DNA of 64,000 nucleotides from Dryococelus australis (GCA_029891345.1 CM057009.1:290790966-290854965), one strand, 5' to 3'. Counted from the stretch's first letter, positions 42,946 to 53,860 are shown. Notes: a model not told the origin generated them from the letters alone. Numbers and translations are program-made.

Positions 42946-43237
42946 CTACGGACAGCTGTTTTTTCGCGAAAATATTGCAAAACCAGTTGTACTCCAAAAC
43001 ACTTTAGTTTGTATACACTTTCATGGTTGTATGGTTTTAAATGTCACGTGACTCGGGTGTCTGTCCGCAAATCATGGTATGTCAATATCGGAGTACTTTA
43101 TTATGATTGGCCCATTCGAATAAGAACTTGTCTTCTCACGTAGACATGCGGCGAATAACAAAATTAAGTTGTTGTGGACGGAGGATATCGAAGCCTATAA
43201 TGGCCATTAATATTTTTGCGATAAACACCTGTCCCTA
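42946..43237 (-). mobile_element. M4 MITE, copy 4, nested in M8
   Basis: It reads CTACGGACAGCTGTTTTTTC to GATAAACACCTGTCCCTA. GGCATTA-type sequence stands on both sides (GAATGC and GTAATGCC on the plus strand). Its position in M8 corresponds to that of M4 copy 1. Confidence 0.75.
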
Positions 43238-43433
43238 GTAATGCCTGGCAAGAAATAGTTCTCTCGCAAAGTATCGTAAAAGTGAGTGCGCGAAAAATGC
43301 AGTGATTTGGTCTTTTGGTGTAATTTCCTTCATCATACAAATTTTCCCCTGATGAGGCGGATGAATAACCAGCTAGTATAACTTCAGCAGTGCTTCAGTA
43401 AAGTAGGAAGTAACCATAAATGGACTACACAAT

Positions 43434-43995
43434 GCTGCAATCTAAGGTACTGTGAATTTTAATCTAATTTTTGTAGTTGTACAGAAATATCTTTGGCAAC
43501 GAGTTTTCAAAGCATTCCTTCTGCGAATACAAAAACAAAATTACGTCGTACACATGGCTGTGGAGTCAATGAACCAGCGACATTTTCTTATCCGTATCCA
43601 TAAAATAAACTTCTCATGCAGATCGTTTACTCGAATGCCCGTCGAATAAGAGCTGTCTTAAAAAATTTTATGCTTGCGTTTTACGTTGCAAGTTACGAGC
43701 AGTTGCTGAACAATACGGGAGAGCTTGTTTATGTGGCTTGCCACGACAACTGGCTACCAATACGGCGTTCAAAAATGTTGTTAGTCACACCAGAGTTTGC
43801 GTTCTAACACTTTAGTGCTGACTGCGTAATATTACGTCGTTTAAACTCAATAGAGTTGCAATGAGTTTTTCGTGATATAATGACGTTGTGTTTCCTCGCC
43901 AGCAGTTGTCGTGGATTCCTCTCGAACGTAGCCTAATATAAAAGGCGACAACACTCAAAGTGCGAACTACGCAAATGAGCACAGTGGATTAAACC
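43434..43995. other. No feature recognised
   Basis: Frames of 63-65 codons without motifs. No repeat match. Confidence 0.4.
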
Positions 43996-44234
43996 TAGAG
44001 ACCTAAAGAATTCGTGGATTAATCTTGGGACAATCTAGAATTCAAACACATGCGTTTATTAAACTTTAGCCATTGGTCCACCGGTGTTTGGTACATCCTG
44101 GAGAAAGGTGTCCAATTGTAGCCTTCCATTATGAAAGGAGACAACCAATGTGCAGTTGATATCGGTATATTTGTGTATAAGACTGTAGAGTCTAGCCAAC
44201 AGGCCAGTGAACTCGCGAATTATTCACGTCTCTA
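43996..44234 (-). mobile_element. M1 MITE, copy 8
   Basis: It starts TAGAGACCTAAAGAATTCG and ends GAATTATTCACGTCTCTA. CCATTGGTCCACCGGTG and CAACCAATGTGCAGTTG are kept. Confidence 0.75.
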
Positions 44235-44429
44235 CCCATAGCCATCGGAACTAATGATTGTGAATATAGACGATTAACTTCTGGCCTGTCTTCATTTTCA
44301 GTAAATCTGTACCGCTCTGAAAGTGTTAAGCGCAACTTTATTATCAGTGGAAAAGTGCCTCTACCCCGTGTGAGCAGCCTTCTGTCATGAAGAGGGTACG
44401 TTAATAGTCAAGAGTGATGTTAAGAATGA

Positions 44430-44675
44430 GGCATGGCTCCGCTTGAGTTAAAGGCGATGCCGGGAAAATGCGGGGAGTGCGAGGGATTCATGAGAAAGGG
44501 AAAGCGCGAGCGTTGCAAGCTTCCCCGGGAGCAGGGGGGGGGGGGGGGGGAGATCGGCCTCCAGCACCGGACTAAAGCTTCTCGCGGAACGATATTTCTC
44601 GCTGGATTGCGCTCCTGACTCTCGCCCGAGCTGTTATTCACCGCTCGTGTTTTCCTCGCGGAGCGGGTTCACGCA
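44430..44675. other. CpG-dense patch with a G16 tract
   Basis: GC-rich sequence with a run of 16 G at 44536-44551 and CpG-rich flanks (GGCGATGCCGGG, CTTCTCGCGGAACG, CCTCGCGGAGCGGG). Frames on both strands are motif-free. The G tract could form a quadruplex or be a length-variable homopolymer. Confidence 0.35.
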
Positions 44676-44676
44676 G

Positions 44677-44931
44677 TAGAGACTTGAAGAATTCGCGGAC
44701 TCATTTTGGGACAAGCGAGAATTCAAAACACGTGCGTTTATAGAACTTTAGCCATTGGTCCACACTGTGTTTGACACCTCCTGGCGAACGGTGTCCAATT
44801 GTCGCCTTCCACTGTGACAGCAGGCAACCAATGTGCAGTTGACATCAGCACATTGGTACACAAGACTGTCTGTCATTGGTACACAAGTCTAGTCTGCAGG
44901 TCACTGGACTTGCAAACCTTTCAGGTATTTG
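44677..44931 (-). mobile_element. M1 MITE, copy 9, with an internal duplication
   Basis: It starts TAGAGACTTGAAGAATTCG; the right end has decayed (CAAACCTTTCAGGTATTTG). CATTGGTACACAAG is present twice in tandem (about 44853 and 44876), a local 23-bp duplication not seen in other copies. Confidence 0.7.
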
Positions 44932-45659
44932 TATATAGGTTATTGCTGAACTCCAGGTAGAATCAGTGTGTGATCATTTGCTTTGGAAAATGACTTAGCA
45001 AACTTAATACGACCTACGAACCAACTAACGTGATTATTAAAGGAGTGACTGGACAATGAATATTATTATTTGCAGAATGCCACAAACTACTTGAACTGGA
45101 TCAACTGACACATGAATAGTGTTAGTGAAATTTGACATCTACCATCTGCAAACACGTTCGTTCTGGATTACATTAAATATTATTCGCTTTAACTGTATGC
45201 ACGTGAATCAGAGACTTTCAAAAGCGGTGTAGCTCAATTATAAATTGTTCAGTAATATCAGGGAATGTCTTCTCAGGTTACTTCAAGTACAGGTTGGGAA
45301 GATCAATCTTGAAAATTTGGCAGCGAAAATTTTTCGCCACTAGATAAGCGCTAGCGTCACATGTGTGCGAGATTTGATCTATTATCTACTTTAAAGAACA
45401 GGATAATTGCAATAATCAAAAATCAAATATAAAATAACTTTTTTCTATTTTATTATTCACTTAGCTTATAATTTTAATTAAAAGTTTCATTTTGAAACAC
45501 TGAGCACCTAGGAACGGACATTTCGCTGTGCCAAACTCTCCCATAAGAAAACTCGTTTTGTGTGTAACCCGAGTAGAATAAACCTTACCCTCTCGGCCGA
45601 GAAAAAAATGCACGCATGCACGCAGGATTTTGAAGTCTAGCCTGCCCGCACTGCTTCAA
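44932..45659. other. No clear feature
   Basis: Traces of an M4/M5-like interior near 45185-45290 (GTATGCACGTGAATCAGAG, GGGAATGTCTTCTCAGG), too decayed to delimit. No coding signal. Confidence 0.35.
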
Positions 45660-45667
45660 GTTATAAA

Positions 45668-45940
45668 TAGAGGCAAAAGAAATTCGCGAGTTCAATGACT
45701 TGTCGGCTAGACTTCACAGTCTTATATTCTCTCATACAGTCACCAACTGTTTATTGGTTGATTGTTGTGGTAGCAAAAGGCGTTGGTTGGGGACACAATT
45801 TATTGTATGTTTGTTATTAACTCATTTATATCCAGGAGGTGTCAAACAAATCGTCTACCAATTAAAAAAGCAACATGAACGTACATGTGTGTGAATTCCA
45901 ACTTGTCTAGAAATGAACCCGCGAAATTATCGGGTCTCTA
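45668..45940 (+). mobile_element. M2 MITE, copy 2, with exact 8-bp flanks
   Basis: It starts TAGAGGCAAAAGAAATTCGC and ends AAATTATCGGGTCTCTA. GTTATAAA stands exactly on both sides (45660-45667 and 45941-45948). The element has the family interior (TTTATTGGTTGATTGTTGTG, TATATCCAGGAGGTGTC). Its right flank is unrelated to that of copies 1 and 3. Confidence 0.85.
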
Positions 45941-45948
45941 GTTATAAA

Positions 45949-46600
45949 CGTTGTCCTTAGGTACCAAGGATTCTAAAAAGGAATTTCATGATACACAAGT
46001 AACGCCTTACAGACGTTACGCTGAAGGTGGTCCCCCAAAACAGAAAATGGTAACGGAAATGAAGATAGAGAAAAAAAAAAAAGAGGGAATTGATACCGTG
46101 ACCTTCCTAATCGCGAGTCCGACGTGAGTAAACACGCTGGTTTAGCAGTAAAAGAATCACGGAAAGAAAAACGAGAATGGCATTCCGGTACGGCTGAGTG
46201 AATGCTGGTTCCGCGAAATGAATACCGCAATTAATAATAGCGTGTCTTTTTGAAAGATATGGCTTATGTACCGAGCATGCATCTGCAGCAGTAAAAGAAT
46301 TCCCCCACCCCCTCAAACAACTGAATATAATTAAACGGATTCCGCGCATTCCTGGAATACGGGTCGTGATTCTGAAAAATAGCACGCTCATTAAAGAATT
46401 CCAAACGCCATCCGGATGCGAACGGAACAATCAATGACCTACGAATTCACACCTGATATGTGTGCTCTTTTCATAGCCTGCAATTAATAACGTGATCCGT
46501 GCGGGAATGCAGAGATTTTTGGTTTCGCCATCGTTATAATTCTAAATATTTCTGTTTTATGATGCCATGCACATTTATTTTCTCAGTATTGGTATTAACA
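45949..46600. other. No feature recognised
   Basis: A minus-strand frame of 107 codons (46107-46430) and an overlapping one of 85 codons have no known motif. The sequence is somewhat GC-richer than average. Possibly an old repeat. Confidence 0.35.
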
Positions 46601-46606
46601 ACGAGG

Positions 46607-46790
46607 TCTTGAGAGCCGATGAGGGTGAAGTGAGATGAGAATGGAGCATTGAGGGAATGCAACTGTGGGGAAAAGGGGAGATACCTGAGAAAACCCGCCG
46701 ACCAGTGGCATCATCCGGCAGTGAAAATCCGGGAGTGACCCGGAGATTGAAACAGGTTTACCTTGGTGGGAGGCGAGCTCTCTAAGCGGG
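46607..46790 (-). repeat. S1 SINE, minus strand, with internal gap
   Basis: GAGAGCCGATGAGGGTGAAG, ACCCGCCGACCAGTGGC and TTGGTGGGAGGCGAGC are present. The segment between CATCCGGC and AGTGAAAATCCGGG is about 20 bp shorter than in full copies. The tRNA head is cut short. Confidence 0.75.
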
Positions 46791-48091
46791 TTTAGAGAAG
46801 TAAAATCATCAGCGAAATAAACAGGCTACTTTATTCATACACAGTTTGCTGTATTTAGATATTTTTATTTTGTTTAATGAAGTTCGCGCAATTTGAAATG
46901 GTGTTAATGATTTTTTTTCTTTATATTTTGGGTATGTAGAAATATACAAGTCGCTAATACCCAATAATAATCATACAAGCAATGATTTCTAAACAATAAT
47001 TTTTAATCCCCGTGTAGATTTCGCTTCAGAGACAACAAAAAATTGCAAATTTAAGACGCTTGAAAGTGTATATTTTTATGCTCAAAGGAGCCGAAAGATT
47101 TAAAATGATTTACTGACTGCATTAGTATCCAGAAATATTGTCCCACTTTACTAAGATCAGCGTAGTGGTAAATTGAATACCGTATCTTCGCAAGGCAATT
47201 TTATCTCTGAAAGATATAGGTATAATGAGATTTTCAGTGTGCAAAAGGGGGGAGGGGCGAGGGTAGAGGAATCAATATCGCCACTGGCTGTGATCGGAAA
47301 TGAGGTCGTGGAACAGGATGTAGTCAATAAGTTCACGTTAAACACAGAGAGCACTGCTACGATTGATGGGGTAATACATAATCTGTTCAGCTGGCGTCCC
47401 TGCGAAGCCGTTTAACGTTCTTGGTCACAGATAAATGTTTGATATTTGTAACTGTGCTAGCCTCAAGATAGATATCAACTGAGACAGCAGGTACATATTG
47501 GCAGCACAGACCACTAAAATTTCAGTTGAAAAAAAATACTCAAGAAACATAACATTTCAGAATAAAATACACCAATGTTAATGGGAAAAAATTCTAAAAT
47601 TTAAAATACAGATCTGCAAGAATGGCATTGTTATGTTTGTGTACAAAATAATCAAATTTACGCATATTTTTTTACAACTCATACAACATAAAATAAATGT
47701 ATCCATATATAACTATAAAATGTTGCAAAGAAAAATATACTTTTAAAAAGTAACAATTGCGAAAATTACCAATTTTAATACAGATCAGAAAATTAATAAG
47801 GATGGTGGAAAATCGCTATATTTTTTTGAGCCAGCATTTCTTCTATAACACTATAGCTGGTTCATCTTTTATGATTGGATGGCAAAGGTTTTGACTCGGC
47901 TAAGTTCTGTGCATGCAATCACAAAAATTTGGCTTTAGAGTTTTTGACTCCTCATTGGCCCAGTTAAATGGGATAGTAGCTTCATACATGCATAACGGCC
48001 AAAAAGAAAATAAAACTGTCCAAAATATGTACAGTACGTGGCTAACAGTAAACTTATCCCGTGATAATCCGTCATCTCTCACCTCTCATAA
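46791..48091. other. About 1.3 kb with no feature recognised
   Basis: 47173-47415 has an 80-codon plus frame (contains VEESISPLAVIGNEVVEQD) opposite a 65-codon minus frame. The composition there is less A+T-rich and the peptide looks less random than most, but I recognise no family and see no splice context. The rest is A+T-rich. Confidence 0.35.
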
Positions 48092-48390
48092 TTAGGGGCT
48101 AGCCAATTTCGCGAACTCATATTAGGGCAAGCTAGGCTTCAAACATATATGTACTTCTGCTCTATTTGTCATTGGATCACAGTTCATTATACACTCCTAA
48201 TTGAGCTCTGAGCCAATAATAAACCTGCAAGTAAACAAGCACCGAATCCCGTGCCATATGGTCTGAGGTAGACTAGCTACACACTGTGGCAACAACCAAT
48301 AAAGAGAAAGCTAAGCCTATAAAATACACACACCCGTGGATATTAGCATACATGTATTTTAAAACGCGAAATTTTCCTGTCCCTACAGAT
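48092..48390 (+). mobile_element. M3-like MITE
   Basis: AATTTCGCGAACTCATATTAG with GGGCAAGCTAGGCTTC at the left and AAACGCGAAATTTTCCTGTC with CCTA at the right are inverse-related. ATTGG and two CCAAT motifs lie inside. Confidence 0.5.
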
Positions 48391-48483
48391 AAAAAAGAAG
48401 TACTTATTTATCTGATTATTGTATTTCTTTCATATCGTTAGCATTGTTTTATAAATATAGTAAGTTTGTTGCTCACTCATAGG

Positions 48484-48772
48484 ATCAACCGATTTTCGCG
48501 AAAGGAATCTCTGTAAAGTAGTATTGCAATACACTTGCACTCAATCCACTTTAGCAATTGGATGATTTAAACTGATTTGCGTCTTAGTTGCCTGCCCGCG
48601 AATCGCAGACGTTCAATACCGGAGACACTTAGTTCTCATTAGCACAGTCAAACAACACACTTTCTTCTACTAAGGCACGCGTCCAATAACAGAAGGAAAA
48701 CTGCAGTTATTCAAGTAGGATATTGATATCTAGCTTCCGTGTAGTTCTTCTCTCGAAAATCGGGTGGCCCTG
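48484..48772 (-). mobile_element. M5 MITE, best copy
   Basis: Left ATCAACCGATTTTCGCGAAAG and right TCTCGAAAATCGGGTGGCCC are inverse-related. Interior GCCTGCCCGCGAATCGCAG and CTAAGGCACGCGTCCAATAA resemble M4. It is best viewed as a diverged sister family of M4. Confidence 0.6.
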
Positions 48773-48788
48773 TGCATTCATTAATTTG

Positions 48789-49029
48789 TAGAAACCTGAA
48801 AAATTTGCGAGTTCAATGACCTGCAGGCTAGACTCTACAGTATTATGTACAAATATGTCGATATCAACTGCACATTGGTTGCCTGCTGTCACTGCGGAAG
48901 GCGACATTTGGACACCATTCTCCAGGAGGTGTCAAACACCGTGTGGGCCAATGGCTCAAGATATATAAACGCGCGTGTTTTGAATTCTAGCTTTTCCCAA
49001 AATGAAACAGTGAATTATTCAGGTCGCTA
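48789..49029 (+). mobile_element. M1 MITE, copy 10
   Basis: It starts TAGAAACCTGAAAAATTTGC and ends AATTATTCAGGTCGCTA. The family interior is complete. Confidence 0.75.
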
Positions 49030-49307
49030 CATATTACACGATACCAGATTCTGTAAAAGCTTATGCAAGGTCTGCCATAGTGGCCGTTATATCGACTGGT
49101 ACGGCACCGATCATGGCATTTCTCGCCTTGTACGGCCAAATTTCATACAATATTTGATAATAGGACACGTCCTATTTTTCGTGGCAGTTTCCATACCGGA
49201 TTTTGCACCTGGCCAACAACATCGCAGTTTCAAAACGTAGGGTGCTCCCCGTGGCTACTACATGAAACGAGTTGACGAATCCGAAGGGCGCCTCCACCTT
49301 GATTATA

Positions 49308-49879
49308 CACTATCTACCAAAAAGTAATTGGGCACCTGTCCACAATGTTTGCTCTGTGGTTGTCAACCCGTTAGAATCCCGTAGGGCCACCTCTTGCGGC
49401 TATAACAGCAGCCATCCTGTCTGGCATGCTCTCCTCTACGAGTGTTTGCAGAACATCCACGGGGATTCGTCACCATTCCTCTTGCAACCATTCCATAAGT
49501 TGAACAATGGATTTTTGCTGCTCCTGACGAGCCCTCACCCGGCGATCCAATTCGTCCCAAAGATGTTCTATAGGGTTGAGGTCAGGTCTCTGGGCGGGCC
49601 AGTCCAATCGGCGAACATTGTTGTCGGCGTACCACAGCATAGTAGCCCTTGAAACATGGCACCTGGCATTGTCATCCTGGAAGTAACACGGGTCCATTCC
49701 GTAAAAACGCCACAATGTTAGGAGCATTTCATTATCCAGAATGTTACAATAGGCCTCTGTGTTCATGCTACCACGGACAAACACCAGCGGTCCTACGCCG
49801 AAGGCCGTGAAACACAAGTCAACTGACGTACTAAATTACCTATCTTCACGGGTGTCTAATTATTTTTTGGAAGAGAGTG
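49308..49879 (-). mobile_element. Tc1-like transposon, internally deleted
   Basis: Flanked by TA (49306-49307 and 49880-49881). The ends CACTATCTACCAAAAAGTAA and, inverted, CACTCTCTTCCAAAAAATAA match closely. The 572-bp element keeps the 3' part of the transposase on the minus strand and joins it to the distal end, having lost the DNA-binding half. Non-autonomous, about one third of a normal 1.6-kb Tc1 element. Confidence 0.85.
49470..49817 (-). pseudogene. Tc1/mariner transposase, C-terminal half
   Basis: The 115-codon frame carries the catalytic segment YFQDDNARCHVSRAT and, further on, RPDLNPIEHLWDELDRRVR. Exactly 34 residues separate the aspartate of DNA from the glutamate of PIEH, giving the D34E spacing of Tc1-type enzymes. 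The first catalytic aspartate and the two helix-turn-helix domains are absent. An intact enzyme of about 340 residues cuts and rejoins the element at TA sites. The frame continues beyond the last motif to RQEQQKSIVQLMEWLQEEW, and the family's usual C-terminus appears shifted out of frame. It cannot act as a transposase. Confidence 0.9.
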
Positions 49880-49969
49880 TACATCGGTGAGGTTAAAACT
49901 CTTTGAAATAGAGTTAACATTCGACAATGACGAATAATATTTGCGATGACAACTTTTAGGTACTGTTAA

Positions 49970-50253
49970 TCCGTCCAGTCGCAGTGTCCACGGTCGTGGA
50001 CATGTTGCACGTGAATTATATTTATGGCGGGTACTGTACACAGCAGGGCACCGGTGACCATGCTGCCTTGGGGCTAATCTGATTTGTGGAATTTTCCACA
50101 CCTTTTTGACATGATTGGTTAACGCCTATATCATCGAGCATTGAGGACGTGGTTTAATGGCCGCGAGACGAATGCTGAACACGCGTACAGTACGCACTAA
50201 AAATCACGTGATTGCAGCACTTGAACTCAGAAATCAATGTGTTACCGAACGGG
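49970..50253 (+). mobile_element. P1 MITE, copy 4
   Basis: Exact TTAA flanks (49966-49969 and 50254-50257). The ends TCCGTCCAGTCGC and, inverted, CCCGTTCGGTAAC. The subterminal near-palindrome GTCCACGGTCGTGGAC is followed by ATGTTGCA. It lies only 90 bp from the Tc1 element. Confidence 0.8.
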
Positions 50254-50351
50254 TTAAAACTGTTTCAAATATTTAAACATTGCCTACACATTAAAAATAA
50301 ATTCGAGCTGCTTTTCATATATACCGTGTTAAACAAACTCAGTTCGTGTCT

Positions 50352-50432
50352 GAACTGGTGGTACAGCGGTAAAGACGCGTTTCTCATAATACGGTATAAC
50401 TTCAGGGCGTGAGTTAGAAATTCCGTCGGCAC
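50352..50432 (+). repeat. tRNA-like relic
   Basis: GGTGGTACAGCGGTAAAGACG resembles an A box region; CAGGGCGTGAGTTAGAAATTCC is a weak B-box match, followed by an (AT)n run at 50437-50448. Likely a decayed SINE head from another family. Confidence 0.35.
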
Positions 50433-50448
50433 TATATATATATATATT

Positions 50449-50935
50449 TTTTTTTTTTCATAATATATTACATGTGGAGAATAAATCTTGCCGTAAATAA
50501 AAAACTATATTTTGCAAACGGTTCATAATTTTCGTAAAAATTAAAAATAACAGTCTCGTACTTTTGTGACTTTACAATCTCTTTCAAGAAGATGAATCAA
50601 ACTACGTCAGTAAACAATGAATTAATGTAAAGGCCAACGGCAATACAGCAATATTAATTTGTGCTAGTTTTATTTATGCGCCTACGCAATTACTGACTTG
50701 TAGCAGTTCTACGAACTGGGTTCATATTTATTGTTCGAACCACACGCTGCTCACCCATCGAGTTTGTCAAATGCTAGCTCGTGAACTGCTGTCTTGTTAT
50801 ATGAATCTTCCATGGCGGCTCGTACAGCGGCTGGTGTACCGGCTCGTGCACCAGGCCTTGTGGAAGCTTGCACAAGAACCAAGTACGGCTGCAGGTATCG
50901 TGTAATATCCGCTTCGACGTCAATGTCCTAAGGGC
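50449..50935. other. No feature recognised
   Basis: A+T-rich, then a CGGCTCGTRCA-type near repeat at 50817-50855 (GGCTCGTACAGCGG and GGCTCGTGCACC). Nothing else. Confidence 0.4.
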
Positions 50936-50936
50936 A

Positions 50937-51131
50937 GTTGAGGGTGAAGTGAGGTGAATATGGAGTGCAAGGGCGGGAGAAACGGGAGATCCCTGAGAAA
51001 ACCCGCTGACCAGCAGAATCGTGCGGCACGATTCCCACATGCGAAAATCCGGGATCGATCCTGCAGGGAATCGAACCCGTTTTGCCTTGGGTGGAGGCGA
51101 GTAATCTAACCACTGCTCCACCGTGGCCCCT
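50937..51131 (-). repeat. S1 SINE, minus strand, 3' shortened
   Basis: GTTGAGGGTGAAGTGAGGTG, AACGGGAGATCCCTGAG and GGGAATCGAACCCGTTTTGC (B box inverse) are present, ending CACCGTGGCCCC. The piece holding CGCCGGAATG in other copies is missing. Confidence 0.8.
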
Positions 51132-52373
51132 AATGGTAACTAGGAAAAGGCAGTTCTTGGATATTGGAGTATGATTTCTAAAATATGTTATTTTCCTGGA
51201 AGTATGGAAAAACCTGGTAAAATGTATTTTATTTCGAAAAAAATTTATAATTCGTGTAATGATTACGGACAGTGCACGTAGTTTTTAACTATAAATATCA
51301 TTTTCAATATTATAAAGCATATGTTAAAAAAAATATTTCCTAATTATGTTCAACTGTAAGTTACCACAAAGGTAACTTTCAGATCTACCATAAATTACGT
51401 AATTTGGCTAAACGTAAACACGTTAGATCATTTAAGAAGAGTTTCAAAATTTCCGTAAACTATGAATTACTGTTATCCAGGAATGCGCACTCGATTTTCA
51501 CCATGTTTGAGATTAACCCGTTATACACACGACAAAATTCGAAAACTACTTCGTTAGTTGTGTACGTTTTTTATGAGTTGGTATTTAAATTTGCAAAGTA
51601 AACTACTTGTTTCTATAAAAAAAAATATTTATAGTTTCATTTTTAGGCCTGCGGAAACGAGGAATTGAAACGAAACGAATTTGATAATAAAATTCCAGTT
51701 TGAAGACTGTAGATGACGATTTCGTGTATCGAAATGACAGCGTGATTTCGCAACACTGGTTCGACGTGAATTTAACACCGCCGATGGGAGTAGGTAAAAT
51801 GTTAGGCGGAGTGGAGCGGAAACCACGAAGTAGTGGGAGGGGAAGTTGCGAAGTCAGCAACGCCTGAGAAAACCACTGAATACCACACTCATGCCACTAC
51901 CGCAAACCCTCACAAGCAGCCCAGTTAATGGCCTGAAAGTATGCGCCTAGGCAGAATCCTTAAGTAGTTAGGTTGGCAGCAGGTTTTGTTCTCTAACCCC
52001 CCCCCCCCCCCTTTTCCCGATCTTCCGGATTCTATGACGTAGCCAGGGAGCTCGTTAGAAATTTCTTAGTTTTAAAACAACGTTGACATGAAAGACGTGT
52101 TTCGTAGCAGACGAAATTGATCGACGAAAATTGAAAATTGAAAACTATATTCTCAATCACTGTAGTATAAACGGCACGAATAATTTTTGTTTTATCTTCA
52201 CTACGTTAATTTCCTTTTCGCACGGCAGTGCCAATGAGGGCCAACAATAATATTTCTAAATCAAAATTCTATGGATGTTGCGATAAAAAACATTGCCGTC
52301 TACAGCTGAATCACTTAAACAAAACACGACTAGAAGTCTGGTGTTTCGCACGTTAAATAACATAAACCATAAA

Positions 52374-52374
<1 letters not shown>
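51132..52374. other. About 1.2 kb with no feature recognised
   Basis: A C14 tract lies near 51998-52011. Frames of 65-85 codons without motifs. Confidence 0.4.

Positions 52375-52465
<91 letters not shown>
52375..52465. repeat. (CT)n then (TA)n compound microsatellite
   Basis: About 25 CT units join directly to about 20 TA units. It gives a false serine-leucine then tyrosine-isoleucine frame. Confidence 0.95.
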
Positions 52466-52467
<2 letters not shown>

Positions 52468-52796
52468 ATTGGTGTACATGTATTGTAAACGTGCCATGAG
52501 CCTTTGATGTTGGAGCTGAAAAGCGAGTTATGACAAAAATACAGATAATAATTCCAGTAAACCGTGAATAAATGGATAATGTACAATGCAACGAATATGC
52601 GAATCTATGGCAAAATGTATCGCTCTCACCAAACTATTTAACATAAAAAGCTTCAGTCTGCGTAGTTATTTTGTATTCAGTTTTTGTGACGCGTAATCGT
52701 ATTTTATTCATCGCGACAGTTTGTTAACAAGGATTGCAAAACAAACACAAAAGTTAGTTTGATGTTTTCGAGGAACAAGCGCATACATTTAATAAA

Positions 52797-53080
52797 CCGT
52801 TCGGTCACGCATCGATATCTGAGTTCGAGTGCTGCAATCACGTAATTTTTGGTACGTGATTTACTTCTTTTCAACTTTCGTCTCGCAGAAAATGAACCAC
52901 GTACTGAATGCTCGGTGTTATTGGCGTTAACAACCATTCATGTCGAAGAGGTGTAGAAAAACCCGAAAATCGGACTAGCCACAAAGAAGATTGTTCACTG
53001 GTGCCATGCGGTGTACAGCACCCGCCATAAATATAATTCAGGTGCAACATGTCCACGATCGTGGACTCTGCGACCGAACG
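52797..53080 (-). mobile_element. P1 MITE, copy 5
   Basis: The left CCGTTCGGTCACGC and right CTGCGACCGAACG ends are inverse-related. The perfect palindrome GTCCACGATCGTGGAC (53050-53065) lies near the right end. The interior (GTGCTGCAATCACG, CGTTAACAACCATTCATG) is the inverse of P1 copy 4. The TTAA flanks have decayed. Confidence 0.75.
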
Positions 53081-53084
53081 CATT

Positions 53085-53362
53085 CATTTGGAGGCGATGT
53101 GTTGCAAAAGGTGTAATATTTATGCGTGCGCTGTACTTGTATCTATCTTACTTTTTGCAAGCAGTGAACAACGTGCATCGCGGCCAAAGACGTCACCACC
53201 GGCCAATTATAAACGATAGTTGCGATGACTGTAACAATTCATATTACCCGTCCGTGAGACTCTCAAAGCATTGGGTAGTGATTCCTCTTTGCGTACAGCG
53301 ATCCTCATAAATATCCTTCATGTGCGACACGCCCACGATCGTGCACACGGCTACTGAACGGG
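53085..53362 (-). mobile_element. P1-related element, partial
   Basis: The right end GCCCACGATCGTGCACACG and ACTGAACGGG before TTAA (53363-53366) is P1-like. The interior shares little with P1 apart from scattered blocks (GTGTTGCAAAAGGTG). It may be a separate subfamily lying back to back with copy 5. Confidence 0.45.
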
Positions 53363-53366
53363 TTAA

Positions 53367-53789
53367 AGGCGAACTATACTAAGCGAAAGTTGACAGCACG
53401 CGTCACGCTCCACAATATCAGAAGTGCATGTTGCATACGCCCCTGTTTTACAACAGTGCATAATTTCTATTGCGATGACGTTTGCAAAGCTGCAAGCCTA
53501 TAAAATTAGCGTTAAGGAGTAATAACACAGATGATTTTGTAAGCCATTTCAGCCACTTTGTCCTGTACCTTTGAGGTTGCACAGAAAGAAGCTATAATTG
53601 ACTGCAGTGCATACGGAAGAAAACACGTATGGGACGTATCACTATTTGTTACAGAATGTAATCGTTATTCTCGTAAATAACTCTTGCCACTAACGCACAG
53701 AGATTGCATGAACATTTCCGAGAGCTACAACGTAATAAATAATATAAGAAATTAAATATGTCCACTTGAGTTATTATGTTTGCTATCAG

Positions 53790-53790
<1 letters not shown>
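53367..53790. other. No feature recognised
   Basis: No repeat or coding match. Confidence 0.4.

Positions 53791-53792
<2 letters not shown>

Positions 53793-53858
<66 letters not shown>
53793..53858. repeat. (AT)n microsatellite
   Basis: More than 30 uninterrupted AT units. Confidence 0.95.

Positions 53859-53860
<2 letters not shown>

Larger units (their letters stand above)
42443..43433 (-). mobile_element. M8 MITE, copy 4, carrying K and M4
   Basis: The left end TATAGTCTATTCCCGG, the AAATCAAACCTTTGAAAAT block after element K, and the right part (GATGAGGCGGATGAATAACC, AAGTAACCATAAATGGACTA) together form one M8. Two elements sit inside: K at 42459-42735 and M4 at 42946-43237. Confidence 0.7.

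Noticed and set aside
47173-47415. Possible exon (80 codons)
   Set aside because: The peptide looks less random than most, but no family is recognised and no splice sites or neighbouring exons support it. It is left as an unassigned stretch.
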